Shown: positions 1 through 10,095, counted from the stretch's first letter. The stretch is DNA of 64,000 nucleotides from G963668345 sp965206025 (GCA_965206025.1 CBDBIU010000004.1:1984001-2048000); one strand, 5' to 3'. Program-made: numbers and translations. Notes: a model not told the origin generated them from the letters alone.

Positions 1-497
1 TCGCCCTTGATCATTTTCTTCGGCTTGACCGAGAACAGGTAGCAGTCGATCTCGTCGATCTTTTGCGGCCCCAAGTAGCGCACGTGGTAGTTCGGAAGCT
101 CTTTCGTGGTCATGACAAACGGTTGGACGGAACGAATGTCCTCCAGATCTTCCGGCGTCATGAGGATGTTTTTCAGCGTGGAAACCGGAGCGTAGGCGAC
201 CCGCTCCGTCCTCTCGCCGCCGGGGCCGAAGATGATGTCGGACTCCATATGGTACCTGCCTCGCACCCCGCCGCCTTCGTCGTACTCGATAATCTTCACC
301 GTCTGGTAGTAGGTGTAGTTCTCCCGTGCCTTGGCAAACTCGGTCTCCTTGGCTACGAATTGCTCGATGATCTGCTCAACCGGAATTGGGGGGTCGCCCG
401 TCGTCGCGGCTGCGGCTGCGACGGAAGCCGACGGAGCGGCTAGCGCCAACGAAAGCGCAAACAGTACCGGATGGGAAACCTTCGACGATATTTTCAT
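1..497 (-). CDS. Secreted protein, outer-membrane lipoprotein-sorting-like, C-terminus cut by window edge
   Basis: The minus strand is open from an ATG at 497 to the left edge of the window, about 165 codons, so the C-terminus is missing. The start is preceded by an AAGG-type ribosome site. Residues 1-30 form a signal peptide with an Ala-rich cleavage region. The mature part has VEQIIEQFVAKE followed by ENYTYYQTVKI, and later LMTPEDLEDIRSVQPF and a strand-rich stretch ending near YLFSVKPKK. This pattern is typical of secreted acidobacterial proteins annotated as outer membrane lipoprotein-sorting-like, which have a LolA/LolB-like half-barrel. The function is inferred from this resemblance only. 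It lies downstream of, and in the same direction as, the BMC operon, but a 370-bp spacer with a repeat separates them. Confidence 0.6.
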   Translation of the reverse strand, partial: MKISSKVSHPVLFALSLALAAPSASVAAAAATTGDPPIPVEQIIEQFVAKETEFAKARENYTYYQTVKIIEYDEGGGVRGRYHMESDIIFGPGGERTERVAYAPVSTLKNILMTPEDLEDIRSVQPFVMTTKELPNYHVRYLGPQKIDEIDCYLFSVKPKKMIKG

Positions 498-664
498 GAC
501 CTTATCCCTTCGGTTCGCTTCAGCGGGGTATTTTCGGGACCGCCGGCGAAACGGTCCTCCCCTCAAATTCAGACGCGCGGCCGGCTTGTTAGGTTGCCCT
601 GCCGTCACCATACAGAATCGCGGGCAGGGGGCGCAACACGGGGCGGGCAACTTGCCGGGACCTC

Positions 665-867
665 AGCCCGCATTTCCCGCCAGCCGACGGTCGGAGCACA
701 CGATAGGCCCGCCATTACGTCGTTGCGCTTGCTCACGTACTCAACGCAGGGTTCAAGAATGTAGGGGCACGGCATGCCGTGCCCGGGCGCGATGAATCGC
801 GCCCCTACGTCCCTGACGGCGGGCATCTGCTTTCACTCCCGCCTCGCCGCCTGGTGAGAAAAGCGGG

Positions 868-870
<3 letters not shown>
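665..870. repeat. Dispersed inverted-repeat element, copy 1 (composite)
   Basis: This fills most of the 498-867 spacer. It begins AGCCCGCATTTC and ends GGTGAGAAAAGCGGGTTA, which are the inverted ends shared by many spacers in this window. The centre carries an inserted palindrome GTAGGGGC...GCCCCTAC (761-808). The end of the element overlaps the stop codon of the mutase gene. Confidence 0.75.
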
Positions 871-2403
<1,533 letters not shown>

Positions 2404-2632
2404 CGCGAACCGTCGAGCTGCGGCATGGGGTTCCGGCCGGGCCTACGTTACGCCCGGACTCAGCCAACGACCGCAAGTCTCGGCAAAACGACCGCCGAGC
2501 CAGGCGCTACAGGATCGCCTCCGCCATCGAATCCCGCGACAGGTCGATGGTTCGCGCCACAGCTTTGTTATCCGTTTCAGCCCGAGAAGAAATGCTTTGC
2601 TGACGCCCGCGGCGCCGAGACCGCCGCGACGC

Positions 2633-4504
2633 CTACTGAGTCCGCACCAGCACATCGGCCGAGTCGGCGAGATCTTGTGCCGCTGGCGTCACTATGGTGT
2701 CTTTATCGATGTAGATCTTCTTGTCCTCGACCCGAGCCCGGCGAACATCCTCTTCACAAACAAACCCCACAACGTTTACCTCGGGCGCGGGCGGCGGCGG
2801 AGAAGCGGGTTCAGTTGTGTCCGGGCTTCCCGTGGGATGGGCGCTCACGCTGCCCGGAGCCTCGGTCGTGGAACCGCCCGAACCTCCGCCGGGCTGCCCG
2901 GCCAGGAAGCGATCGACCACGGCCGTTGCCGGGTTGGAGACGACGCTCGGCCTTACGGTAGGCGGGCCGGCGGCCGGAGCACTGGTCAGACCTCGCTCGG
3001 CTAAATAGCGCCCCACGGCCTCGTCGATCCGCGCGGCCGGGGCTGCCGCGCGAGGCGCTGGGCTTCCGGCTGCCGTCGGCGCGGGCGCTGCGGTCGGTAA
3101 GGGCTGTCCGGCCACCCAGGCGCGTCCCTCTTCGCTTTGGAAAGCCTCTTCGGCGTCCCGGATGTGATAGGCGACGCGCTTGATGTTGAGCAGGTGCATC
3201 GGTCCGATGTTGTCGCCGGTGCTATTGCCCGCGATCGCGCCACAGCCGAGCGTCATCGCGGGGAGCAGATTGGTCGTCATGCCGGTGGAACCTTGGGGCG
3301 CTGGGGTGTTGACGAGCACTCGAAACGCCGGCATTCGCAAAGCGAACTCGCGGATCCGCTCTTCGTTTGTCGAATAGATCCCGCAAGTATGGCCGCGGCC
3401 ACCGAAGTTGAGAACCTTCGTGCAGGCGTCGAGAGCTTCGGGAAAATTGCGGACGAAGTAGACGGCCAGCACGGGCGAAAGTTTTTCGGCTGAGAGGGGG
3501 TGCTCCTTGCCGACTCCCTTAAGCTCCACGACCAGGGCCCGTGTTTCCGGGGCAACGCGAAAGCTCGCCATTTCCGCGATCTTGCCCGGGGCCTGGCCCA
3601 CGCAGTCGGGATTGATACGAAAATCCTTTGTGATGAGCAGTTTTTCAAGGGCCTCCGACTGTGGGGCGTCGCACAGATGAGCCCCGTTGGCCTCGAGCGC
3701 GGCTAGCATGCGGTCGCGGCTGCCTGCTTCCGCGACAACCGTCTGCTCCGACGAACAAACGGTGCCGTAGTCGAACGACTTGCCGTCAACCACGGAGGCG
3801 ATGGCCTGGTCCACGTCAGCCGAGGCCTCGAGTAAGACAGCCACGTTGCCAGGCCCCACGCCCAGCGCCGGCTTGCCGCTGGAATACGCCGCTCGCACAA
3901 TGCCAGGACCGCCAGTGGAGAGTACGACCCCCGTTTGACGGTGCCGCATCAGCTCGTTCGTACCCTGGATCGTCGCTTCCCCCAAGCACTGAATGACGCC
4001 CTTCGGGGCTCCGGCCTCCTCCGCCGCGCGGGCGAGCAGGGCGGCTGTCTCGCAGGTACAGCGGACGGCCCGCGGGTGCGGGCTCAGCACGATCGCATTC
4101 CTCGACTTCAGGGAAATGAGACTCTTGTAGATCGCCGTCGAGGTTGGATTCGTTGTCGGCAAAATCGCCGCCACCACCCCCACGGGCTCGGCGATCTCGA
4201 TGACTCCCTGCTCGCGGTCCTCCCGAATGACGCCGACCGTTTTCATCGGGCGGATCACGCGGTGCAATAGATCGCAGTTGAGCAGATTCTTGGCGACCTT
4301 GTCCCGGACGTTGCCGTACCCGGTCTCTTCGACCGCCAAGCGCGCCAGCGACTCGCTGTGCGCACGCGCCACGGCCGCCATACGATCGATGATCTGATCA
4401 ACCTGCTCTTGGCTGTGCTGTTGATATTTGAGGAACGCTTCGTGAGCCAGGACGATCTTTGCGCGAACTTCCTGAATTGATCGCAGGTCTTGGTCTTCCA
4501 GCAT
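2633..4504 (-). CDS. CoA-acylating aldehyde dehydrogenase (PduP/EutE-like) with long C-terminal extension
   Basis: Residues 1-460 are a CoA-acylating aldehyde dehydrogenase of the PduP/EutE/AdhE type, converting an aldehyde plus CoA and NAD+ to acyl-CoA. The nucleophile is Cys250 in FDYGTVCSSEQ, and ILPTTNPTSTAIYKSL at about 114-129 and STGGPG at 196-201 are family motifs. Residues 466-623 are an unusual extension: Pro/Ala linkers carrying two short amphipathic helices (RIDEAVGRYLAERGL at 492-506, and NPATAVVDRFLAG at 524-536), then a segment at about 577-618 with DVRRA...IVTPAAQDLA. That segment resembles the N-terminal motif of EutQ and EutT. Helices on linkers are typical of BMC encapsulation peptides. 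The gene starts 11 bp after the end of the BMC shell gene. The enzyme family and microcompartment context are well supported; the aldehyde (propionaldehyde suggested by the neighbouring mutase) is inference. Confidence 0.92.
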   Translation of the reverse strand: MLEDQDLRSIQEVRAKIVLAHEAFLKYQQHSQEQVDQIIDRMAAVARAHSESLARLAVEETGYGNVRDKVAKNLLNCDLLHRVIRPMKTVGVIREDREQGVIEIAEPVGVVAAILPTTNPTSTAIYKSLISLKSRNAIVLSPHPRAVRCTCETAALLARAAEEAGAPKGVIQCLGEATIQGTNELMRHRQTGVVLSTGGPGIVRAAYSSGKPALGVGPGNVAVLLEASADVDQAIASVVDGKSFDYGTVCSSEQTVVAEAGSRDRMLAALEANGAHLCDAPQSEALEKLLITKDFRINPDCVGQAPGKIAEMASFRVAPETRALVVELKGVGKEHPLSAEKLSPVLAVYFVRNFPEALDACTKVLNFGGRGHTCGIYSTNEERIREFALRMPAFRVLVNTPAPQGSTGMTTNLLPAMTLGCGAIAGNSTGDNIGPMHLLNIKRVAYHIRDAEEAFQSEEGRAWVAGQPLPTAAPAPTAAGSPAPRAAAPAARIDEAVGRYLAERGLTSAPAAGPPTVRPSVVSNPATAVVDRFLAGQPGGGSGGSTTEAPGSVSAHPTGSPDTTEPASPPPPAPEVNVVGFVCEEDVRRARVEDKKIYIDKDTIVTPAAQDLADSADVLVRTQ

Positions 4505-4515
4505 GAGAAGGCCGA

Positions 4516-4812
4516 CTACGCTTTACCGCCCTTCCCACCGGCAACGTTTCGCGGAAGGATCTTTTCGGCCTCTTCGTGCGGGCTCGGAATGACGTGGACT
4601 GCGACCAGCTCTCCTACGCGACGGGCCGCGGCGGCTCCCGCATCGGTGGCGGCCTTGACGGCCCCTACGTCGCCTCGAACCGTCACCAGCACCAGCCCGG
4701 CGCCGACGAACTCTTTTCCTTCCAGAACAACTTTAGCGGCCTTGACCATCGCGTCAGCCGCTTCGATCGCGCCGGTTAACCCCTTCGTTTCGACCATTCC
4801 GAGAGCTTCCAT
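4516..4812 (-). CDS. Bacterial microcompartment hexameric shell protein (BMC-H, PduA/EutM-like)
   Basis: A 98-residue protein starting MEALGMVETKGL, the classic N-terminus of single-domain BMC shell proteins, with VRGDVGAVKAATDAGAAAA in the middle and HVIPSPHEEAEKILP near the end. Hexamers of this family tile the facets of protein-bounded organelles. The start at 4812 was chosen over an upstream ATG at 4839 because AAAGGAG lies five bases before it and the family begins there. The central pore loop reads FVGAG where PduA and EutM have KIGSG, so pore selectivity may differ. A short Gly/Lys tail (GGKGGKA) follows. It is the first gene of a group with a CoA-acylating dehydrogenase and a mutase subunit. 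No pentameric BMC-P or trimeric BMC-T gene is present in this window. Confidence 0.96.
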   Translation of the reverse strand: MEALGMVETKGLTGAIEAADAMVKAAKVVLEGKEFVGAGLVLVTVRGDVGAVKAATDAGAAAARRVGELVAVHVIPSPHEEAEKILPRNVAGGKGGKA

Positions 4813-4830
4813 CGTCACTCCTTTGCTGCC

Positions 4831-5030
4831 AGCCCGCATTTCTCACCACCTGACGGCCGAAGCACGCCATAGGCCCGCCATTACATACGTTGCGCTTGCT
4901 CGCCGTGCTCAACGCACTGCTCAAGTACGGCCGCATTATTCAAGAAATTCGGCGCCGAGCGGCGCGCGCCTTGCACTGACGGGGCCTCTCACGCACTTCG
5001 CCTCGCCACGTGGTGAGAAATGCGGGCTAG
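4831..5030. repeat. Dispersed inverted-repeat element, copy 2 (full length, 200 bp)
   Basis: Begins AGCCCGCATTTCTCACCACC and ends GTGGTGAGAAATGCGGGCTA, near-perfect inverted ends. The body contains a second inverted pair (TAGGCCCGCCATTAC / ACTGACGGGGCCTCTCACGC) and a GCTCGCCGTGCTCAACG segment shared with other copies. It sits 19 bp upstream of the BMC shell gene, so the promoter of the BMC operon lies within or beyond it. Confidence 0.85.
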
Positions 5031-5193
5031 GATACAGGTGAAGGTACCACAGTTGACCCGAAGTTCTCAACGAGCGGAGAGCCGGCCGGCTCCGTACAGG
5101 GCGATACAATGATCAACAGCGTGGCCGCCGGACCCTCGACCGGCCCTGCCGTCGGCTGCGGCAGAGGAGAATTTCCTTTTTTCGCAACTTTCC

Positions 5194-5838
5194 ATGGCCT
5201 CCGGTGTTAAAAACAACGTGGGAGCATCTGCGTCGCTCGAGCAAGACGCGAGGCTCATGCTCCGCGTTAGGGACGGGGACGTCGAATGTTTTGGACGGCT
5301 GCTCGAGAAATATCGACTCCCTCTGGTGAACTACCTCAACCGCATGGTCCAGCATCAGGCCGTGGCGGAGGAGTTGGCCCAGGACACTTTTTTGCGAGTC
5401 TACCGGGCTCGCGCGACCTATGAACCGACCGCTAAGTTCACGACGTGGCTGTTTCGGATCGCAACGCGCCTGGCACTGAATTCTTTACGGGATCGTAGAC
5501 ATGAACGTGGCCACCTGAGTTTGAATGAATCCCGTGAGGATCGCCGGCCCCTGGAGGTAGCCGACGAACGCGGCAACCGCGAACAGCAGCTATTGAAGGA
5601 ATCGCGGCTGGAAACCGTTCGTCAAGCGATCGCGGCGCTGCCCGATAAGCAGCGCGCCGCGGTCTTGATGCACAAGTACGAGGAGATGAGTTACGCTCAG
5701 ATCGCGGGGGTTCTGGGCTGCTCGGTGTCGGCGGTAAAATCGCTGCTCTTTCGTGCTTATGAGGCTCTTCGGGACGGTCTGGCCCACCTGTCGGTGGAGC
5801 GGAAGGCCCGAGCCGAGAGAAGAGAAGAGGTGTCATGA
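5194..5838 (+). CDS. RNA polymerase sigma factor, ECF (sigma-70) family
   Basis: A 214-aa extracytoplasmic-function sigma factor. Region 2 is seen around residues 33-95 (FGRLLEKYRLPLVNYLNRM, then AEELAQDTFLRVYRA and FTTWLFRIATRLALNSLRD), and region 4 around 145-190 (LPDKQRAAVLMHKYEEMSY, AQIAGVLGCSVSAVKSLLFR). The length and lack of region 3 fit an ECF factor. Its stop overlaps the start of the next gene (ATGA), which encodes a membrane protein likely to be its anti-sigma factor, followed by a DUF3106 protein. The gene is divergent from the BMC operon. No clear ribosome site precedes the ATG at 5194, so the exact start is uncertain by a few codons. Confidence 0.93.
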   Translation: MASGVKNNVGASASLEQDARLMLRVRDGDVECFGRLLEKYRLPLVNYLNRMVQHQAVAEELAQDTFLRVYRARATYEPTAKFTTWLFRIATRLALNSLRDRRHERGHLSLNESREDRRPLEVADERGNREQQLLKESRLETVRQAIAALPDKQRAAVLMHKYEEMSYAQIAGVLGCSVSAVKSLLFRAYEALRDGLAHLSVERKARAERREEVS

Positions 5839-6302
5839 CTCGCGAAGAAGTTCTGGAAATCATTATGGATCCCCGGGGCGGCCCCTCGCCCGGCTCCCCG
5901 GCGCGCCAAGAATTTCTGGCCTGCCTGGAAAGCGATCGGACGTTGCAAGCGCTCTATGAGCGGCAGCAAACCGTCTGGGAGTCGCTCGATGAGTGGGAAA
6001 GTGTCGATCCGTCGCTCGATTTCGACCGTCGGCTGTTTGCAAAGATCGAGCCGGCGGCGTCTAAGCACCCTTGGTATCTCGCTATCTTTCCCGGCTTCCG
6101 TCCGAGCTTCGCCGTGGGGCTTGCCGCGTTGCTGATCGCCGCCGCGACCATGCTCCCTCATCGGCCCGGGAGCGGTCCCGGCGGAGTGGAGGGAACCGGC
6201 TTGGCCGCTGTCGAAGACGCCGCTTACGTGGACGGCCTTCACGCGGCCCTCGACGACATTGAAATGTTGGTTGAGTTTGACACTCTTCCGGTGGGAGGTT
6301 GA
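5835..6302 (+). CDS. Probable membrane-anchored anti-sigma factor
   Basis: A 155-aa protein translationally coupled to the ECF sigma gene by a 4-base overlap. Residues 1-80 are soluble and acidic (LYERQQTVWESLDEWESVDPS, LDFDRRLFAKIEP). A single hydrophobic segment follows at about 93-108 (SFAVGLAALLIAAATML). The remaining 45 residues would be periplasmic and end in an acidic stretch (DDIEMLVEFDTLP). This topology and position fit an anti-sigma factor that holds the ECF factor at the membrane. No zinc-finger (ZAS) HxxxCxxC motif is present, so the assignment rests on position and topology. Confidence 0.65.
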   Translation: MTREEVLEIIMDPRGGPSPGSPARQEFLACLESDRTLQALYERQQTVWESLDEWESVDPSLDFDRRLFAKIEPAASKHPWYLAIFPGFRPSFAVGLAALLIAAATMLPHRPGSGPGGVEGTGLAAVEDAAYVDGLHAALDDIEMLVEFDTLPVGG

Positions 6303-6312
6303 GGGGAGCTAC

Positions 6313-6942
6313 ATGGGGATCCGCGGCGGGCGCGGGAAATTTAGCCGGGTCGTTGTCGTTTTCTGGGCGGCGAGCTGGTTAGCCCTTGCGCCGCCCGCGC
6401 AGGCGGCGCCGGCTCAGGCGGACAAGCCCCGGGGGCGACCCCATCATCGCCCGCCTCACGGAATTCGGCAAGCTCCGCCCGGCCGTGCTCGGGATCGCGC
6501 CCGACCCCGCCGGCCTGCCGGGCCCCGACCCGGGATGATCGAGCGCCTGATGCGCATGCGCCCGGCCGAGCGGCGCCGTTTCTTGCGTCAGAATCCGCGC
6601 TTCCGCAACCTGCCGGCGAGAGAGCGGCAAAGAATTCAGCAGCGTCTCAGGCGGTTTGCCCAAATGGATCGGAAGCAGCGCGAGCTCGCCCTCGAGCAAT
6701 ATCGGCTCTTTCGACAGTTCCCGGCAAATAGACAGGCCCGGGCGCGCTCTCTCTATCAACGCTTCCGTCAGCTCCCCGCGGGCAGGCGGGCACTAGTGAA
6801 GCAAGATCTCGCACATCTCCGCTCGATGTCCGCCGACGAACGCCGGCGGCACTTTAGCTCCCCGGAATTCACCAGGCGCTATGGCGAGGACGAGCAGCAG
6901 ATCCTGAAAAACCTCGCGGATCTGCTTCCCCACCGCGACTGA
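6313..6942 (+). CDS. Arg-rich secreted DUF3106-like protein
   Basis: A 209-residue protein with an N-terminal signal peptide (SRVVVVFWAASWLALAPPAQA) and a mature part very rich in Arg, Pro and Gln. The repeated helical pattern, with MRPAERRRFLRQNPRFRNLP, LPARERQRIQQRLRRFAQM and MSADERRRHFSSPEF, matches DUF3106-type periplasmic proteins that often accompany an ECF sigma and anti-sigma pair in acidobacteria. The start at 6313 was chosen because GAGGGGAG lies just upstream and it falls 10 bp after the preceding stop. The function is unknown. A sensor or target in the sigma pathway is a guess from synteny. Confidence 0.75.
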   Translation: MGIRGGRGKFSRVVVVFWAASWLALAPPAQAAPAQADKPRGRPHHRPPHGIRQAPPGRARDRARPRRPAGPRPGMIERLMRMRPAERRRFLRQNPRFRNLPARERQRIQQRLRRFAQMDRKQRELALEQYRLFRQFPANRQARARSLYQRFRQLPAGRRALVKQDLAHLRSMSADERRRHFSSPEFTRRYGEDEQQILKNLADLLPHRD

Positions 6943-7044
6943 CGGCGCCCCCTGAATTGGTCGCTGCCCGGCGTCGCTTCCCGTTTTTCCTCGCCACCCG
7001 CCGCGACACGGCGGGCTAAAGTCCGAGCGCGGGGGGGGCGATCG

Positions 7045-8319
7045 ATGGGTGTGCCGAGTTATGGTCGGGGTGGGGGGAATTATGTCCCCAGCCGGGGCCG
7101 GGTGCTCCATGTGCTGGGCAGCCTGGACGCCGGCGGCGTGGAAAACTGGCTGCTCGAGATTGTTCGCCACCGTTCTCCCTCGGACCGGGCCTTTGATTTT
7201 TGCCTTCTCGGCAGCCGCGAGGGCGCCTATGCCGGCGAGTTGCGAAGGCGAGGCTGCAGAATTTGCCGCTGTCCGCTAGGCCCCTTTTTTTCGTTTCCCG
7301 CGCGTCTGTTCGCACTCCTGCTGCGGTCGGGCTACGAGATTGTTCACAGCCATGTTCATCCCTTTAGCGGCCTCATCCTCGCCATCGCTCGAGCGGCGGG
7401 AATCCCCTACCGCCTAGCCCACTCTCACAACACCCATGATGGCCGGGAAGACCGTTTTCGGCGGCGGCTCTACCGCCGATTGATGCAGCGTTGCCTGCTG
7501 CGCTGGATGACGTTGGGATTGGGATGCTCGGAGCCGGCCGCGGAGCAAATACTGGGCGTCTCGAGGAGCGAAGACGAGAGAATCCGTGTCTTGCGATACG
7601 GCATCGATTTACAGGCCTTTCGCGATCGGTCCGGTGAGGGCCTCGAGCTAAGGCCGGAGTTCGGCTTGGAGCCGGATGCCGTCGTCGTAGGGCACGTCGG
7701 CCGTCTGGACCCGCAAAAGAACCACCAATTTCTGCTCCACGTAGCAGCCGAGGCCGTCAGAGCGCACCCACGGTTGCGGTTTGTGATCGTAGGCGAGGGC
7801 AGGCTGGAAGATTCTCTTCGCGCTCAGGCTGGAAATTTGGGCCTCCGCGGTCGGGTCGTCTTCGCGGGGTGTCGGGATGACGTGCCTAGGCTCATGACGG
7901 GGTTGTTCAGCGCGTTCGTCCTTCCTTCACTCCACGAAGGGCTGCCCATCGCAGCTCTCGAAGCGCAGGCGGCGGGGTTGCCGACTCTTCTCTCCGACCG
8001 CATCACGGGCGAAACCGCTGTCGTTTCTGATATCGTGCGTCGCTTGCCGCTCGAAGCCGGGGCCCTCGCATGGGCCAAGGTGTTGCTGAACACTGTCCAA
8101 GAGGAACGCTACTCGATTCGCAGGGCTTGCCGCGTGCTGGAGGAGCGCGGCTTCTCGGTGGAGCAGTCGGCGCGAAAGCTGTACGAGAGCTATGAAACGG
8201 CTCTTCGAGGGATTGGGGTTTCCGTCGATTCGCGCTCAGCCCGGCCAAGACACTGGGTTGCTCCGCGTCGAGCGATGGCGCGCAAGGCCGGTGCCGGGAG
8301 TCGGAGATTCGCTGAATAA
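7045..8319 (+). CDS. Glycosyltransferase family 4
   Basis: A 424-aa GT-B fold glycosyltransferase. The N-terminal half begins RVLHVLGSLDAGGVENW, the usual acceptor-side opening of GT4 enzymes, and the C-terminal half has VVVGHVGRLDPQKNHQFLL, RFVIVGEGRLEDSLR and VLPSLHEGLPIAALEAQAAG. The last is the EX7E region that binds the donor sugar nucleotide. It probably adds a sugar to a lipid-linked polysaccharide intermediate at the cytoplasmic membrane. It is followed by a Wzy-like polymerase and a sugar aminotransferase. An alternative start is a GTG near residue 20. The sugar donor cannot be read from sequence. Confidence 0.9.
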   Translation: MGVPSYGRGGGNYVPSRGRVLHVLGSLDAGGVENWLLEIVRHRSPSDRAFDFCLLGSREGAYAGELRRRGCRICRCPLGPFFSFPARLFALLLRSGYEIVHSHVHPFSGLILAIARAAGIPYRLAHSHNTHDGREDRFRRRLYRRLMQRCLLRWMTLGLGCSEPAAEQILGVSRSEDERIRVLRYGIDLQAFRDRSGEGLELRPEFGLEPDAVVVGHVGRLDPQKNHQFLLHVAAEAVRAHPRLRFVIVGEGRLEDSLRAQAGNLGLRGRVVFAGCRDDVPRLMTGLFSAFVLPSLHEGLPIAALEAQAAGLPTLLSDRITGETAVVSDIVRRLPLEAGALAWAKVLLNTVQEERYSIRRACRVLEERGFSVEQSARKLYESYETALRGIGVSVDSRSARPRHWVAPRRAMARKAGAGSRRFAE

Positions 8320-8581
8320 GTCGCCCCCGCTCTCCTACTCCTAGGAGCCGCGGCGAAAGTCGCACGGGAGAGAAAAATGGGGACTGCCACCAATTCGCCC
8401 CCCATCACGGCCCTGGAAACAAAGAACTTCGCCTGAAGCGAATTGGCTGGCTGTACCCGATTTTTCGAAGGCTTGCGAGCGTTCCTGTACCGCCCTACCC
8501 TAGCAGCCCGGGAGGACGCCAACGGTCCATGGCTCGGCTCGAAGTTGACGCAAAGGCAGCGTCAAAAATCCGGCAACGCGT

Positions 8582-10021
8582 ATGAATATTTCTTGGCGTA
8601 CGGCGGAAGACGGCAAACGGGCCCATCTTTGCCTCTGCTTGGCTGTTTTGACCGCCGTGGTGGCGATCACCTCGGTCGAGGCCGTGGAGAGCGATCGCAT
8701 GGCAGCGCTGGCGGCGGGCGGCGCGTTCCTGTTGGGCGTGGCATCGTGTCTGCGCCTTTTGCGGCTGGATCCTCTTTCCCCGACGATGGTCTATCTGTAC
8801 GTGTTCGGAGTGTTCCATCTCGGTCTGGTCGTGCCTTGGGCGGTCGGGCCGCAGTCGGAGCGCTTGCCCAATTGGATGATCGAGCACCGCCTCGCCCCGG
8901 CGCTTGCCTTGGTGACCCTCTCCGTCATGGCCTATCAAGCCGGGGCGTCCGTAGCGGTGTGGAAGTGGCCGAACCCGCGACCGTTGCGGAAACCGGTGAG
9001 GTACCACAATCTGATTCTCTACCATGGCGGCCTGGCGGTTGCCCTGGCCGGTTGTCTGATGTTTGCTTGGGGGGTGCGCTCTTTGGGGTTCACCCGCCTG
9101 CTTGAAGCAACCTATTTCGAGACCTATCGGCTGACCAACTGGTACGACCCCCGTTTCTTCGTCACCAGCTTGACTGTGGTCCCAATCGGATTGTATCTGG
9201 CAGCCGCCGCCGCGCCTGGGAGGCGCGTTCGATGGGTTCTGTGCCTGGTGACCGCTTGGAGCGGGGTGATCTTTTTCCTCGGCTTTCGCGGATTCGCCTT
9301 GATACCGGCCCTAACCGTCTTGGCCGTGTTGAACAAACGTGGCTTCAGGCTGCCGAACAGAGTGTACGCGCTGGGGCTCGCCGCGGTTCTGGTGGCCATA
9401 CCGGCCGTTACCGTCATGCGTGCTTCGCCGGTTTCGGAGCGTTCCATCAGCCAAGCTTTCTTGTCGGCGAGCCCGCTGGCCGCGCTCAAAGAGATGGGAG
9501 CGAGCCTGCGGCCCTTGGTCCACACCTTGCACTACATGGAAACGGAGTCCTATCGCTGGGGCAAGACCTATTGGCGCGGACTGATCTCCGTCGTCCCGAA
9601 CCTCTCGTCGCAGTGGGAAGGGCGTTCCTACGTTCCGCTCGAAGAGCTGCCCCCCAGTCATTGGGTCACCAAGCAAGCCTCGCCTTGGACCTATGAGCGC
9701 TATGGTGGCTTGGGTTTTTCCACTGTCGCCGAACCTTATATGAATTTCGGGATCCCCGGCGTAGTCGTCTATTTTCTTCTTCTACCTGTTCTTTTGATTT
9801 GGGCCGACCGCTTTGACGCGGCTCGACCGACCCGGTTGGCAATGTGGGCGGTGCTGTTCGGACCGTTGCTGTGGACAACACGCAACAGCTTCGACAACTT
9901 CTTCCGTCCGGCCATCATCGGCCTAGGTTGCGTTTGGGTGGCGCGTCTGGTAGCCAATTCGGTCAGTGCCGGCGCGCGTTTTCCCCGTGGATCTCCCGCC
10001 CGAGTTGAAGATCAGCCTTAA
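8582..10021 (+). CDS. Oligosaccharide repeat-unit (O-antigen) polymerase, Wzy-like
   Basis: A 479-aa polytopic membrane protein with about ten to twelve hydrophobic segments. Wzy-type features include an RGFALIPALTVLAVL segment after FFLGFRGF, a long extracytoplasmic loop with WGKTYWRGLISVVPN and a YGGLGFSTVAEPYMNFGIPG motif that recurs in oligosaccharide repeat-unit polymerases. It would polymerise lipid-linked oligosaccharide units in the periplasm. It follows a GT4 gene and precedes a DegT-type aminotransferase, consistent with a polysaccharide cluster. Wzy sequences are weakly conserved, so the assignment rests on topology, the C-terminal motif and context. Confidence 0.82.
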   Translation: MNISWRTAEDGKRAHLCLCLAVLTAVVAITSVEAVESDRMAALAAGGAFLLGVASCLRLLRLDPLSPTMVYLYVFGVFHLGLVVPWAVGPQSERLPNWMIEHRLAPALALVTLSVMAYQAGASVAVWKWPNPRPLRKPVRYHNLILYHGGLAVALAGCLMFAWGVRSLGFTRLLEATYFETYRLTNWYDPRFFVTSLTVVPIGLYLAAAAAPGRRVRWVLCLVTAWSGVIFFLGFRGFALIPALTVLAVLNKRGFRLPNRVYALGLAAVLVAIPAVTVMRASPVSERSISQAFLSASPLAALKEMGASLRPLVHTLHYMETESYRWGKTYWRGLISVVPNLSSQWEGRSYVPLEELPPSHWVTKQASPWTYERYGGLGFSTVAEPYMNFGIPGVVVYFLLLPVLLIWADRFDAARPTRLAMWAVLFGPLLWTTRNSFDNFFRPAIIGLGCVWVARLVANSVSAGARFPRGSPARVEDQP

Positions 10022-10095
10022 AGCCGTCGATTAATCCCAACGAGCGACCTCGCCAACCCGGGAGAAGTTACGGCCGGTGCATACAGAGCCGGCTG

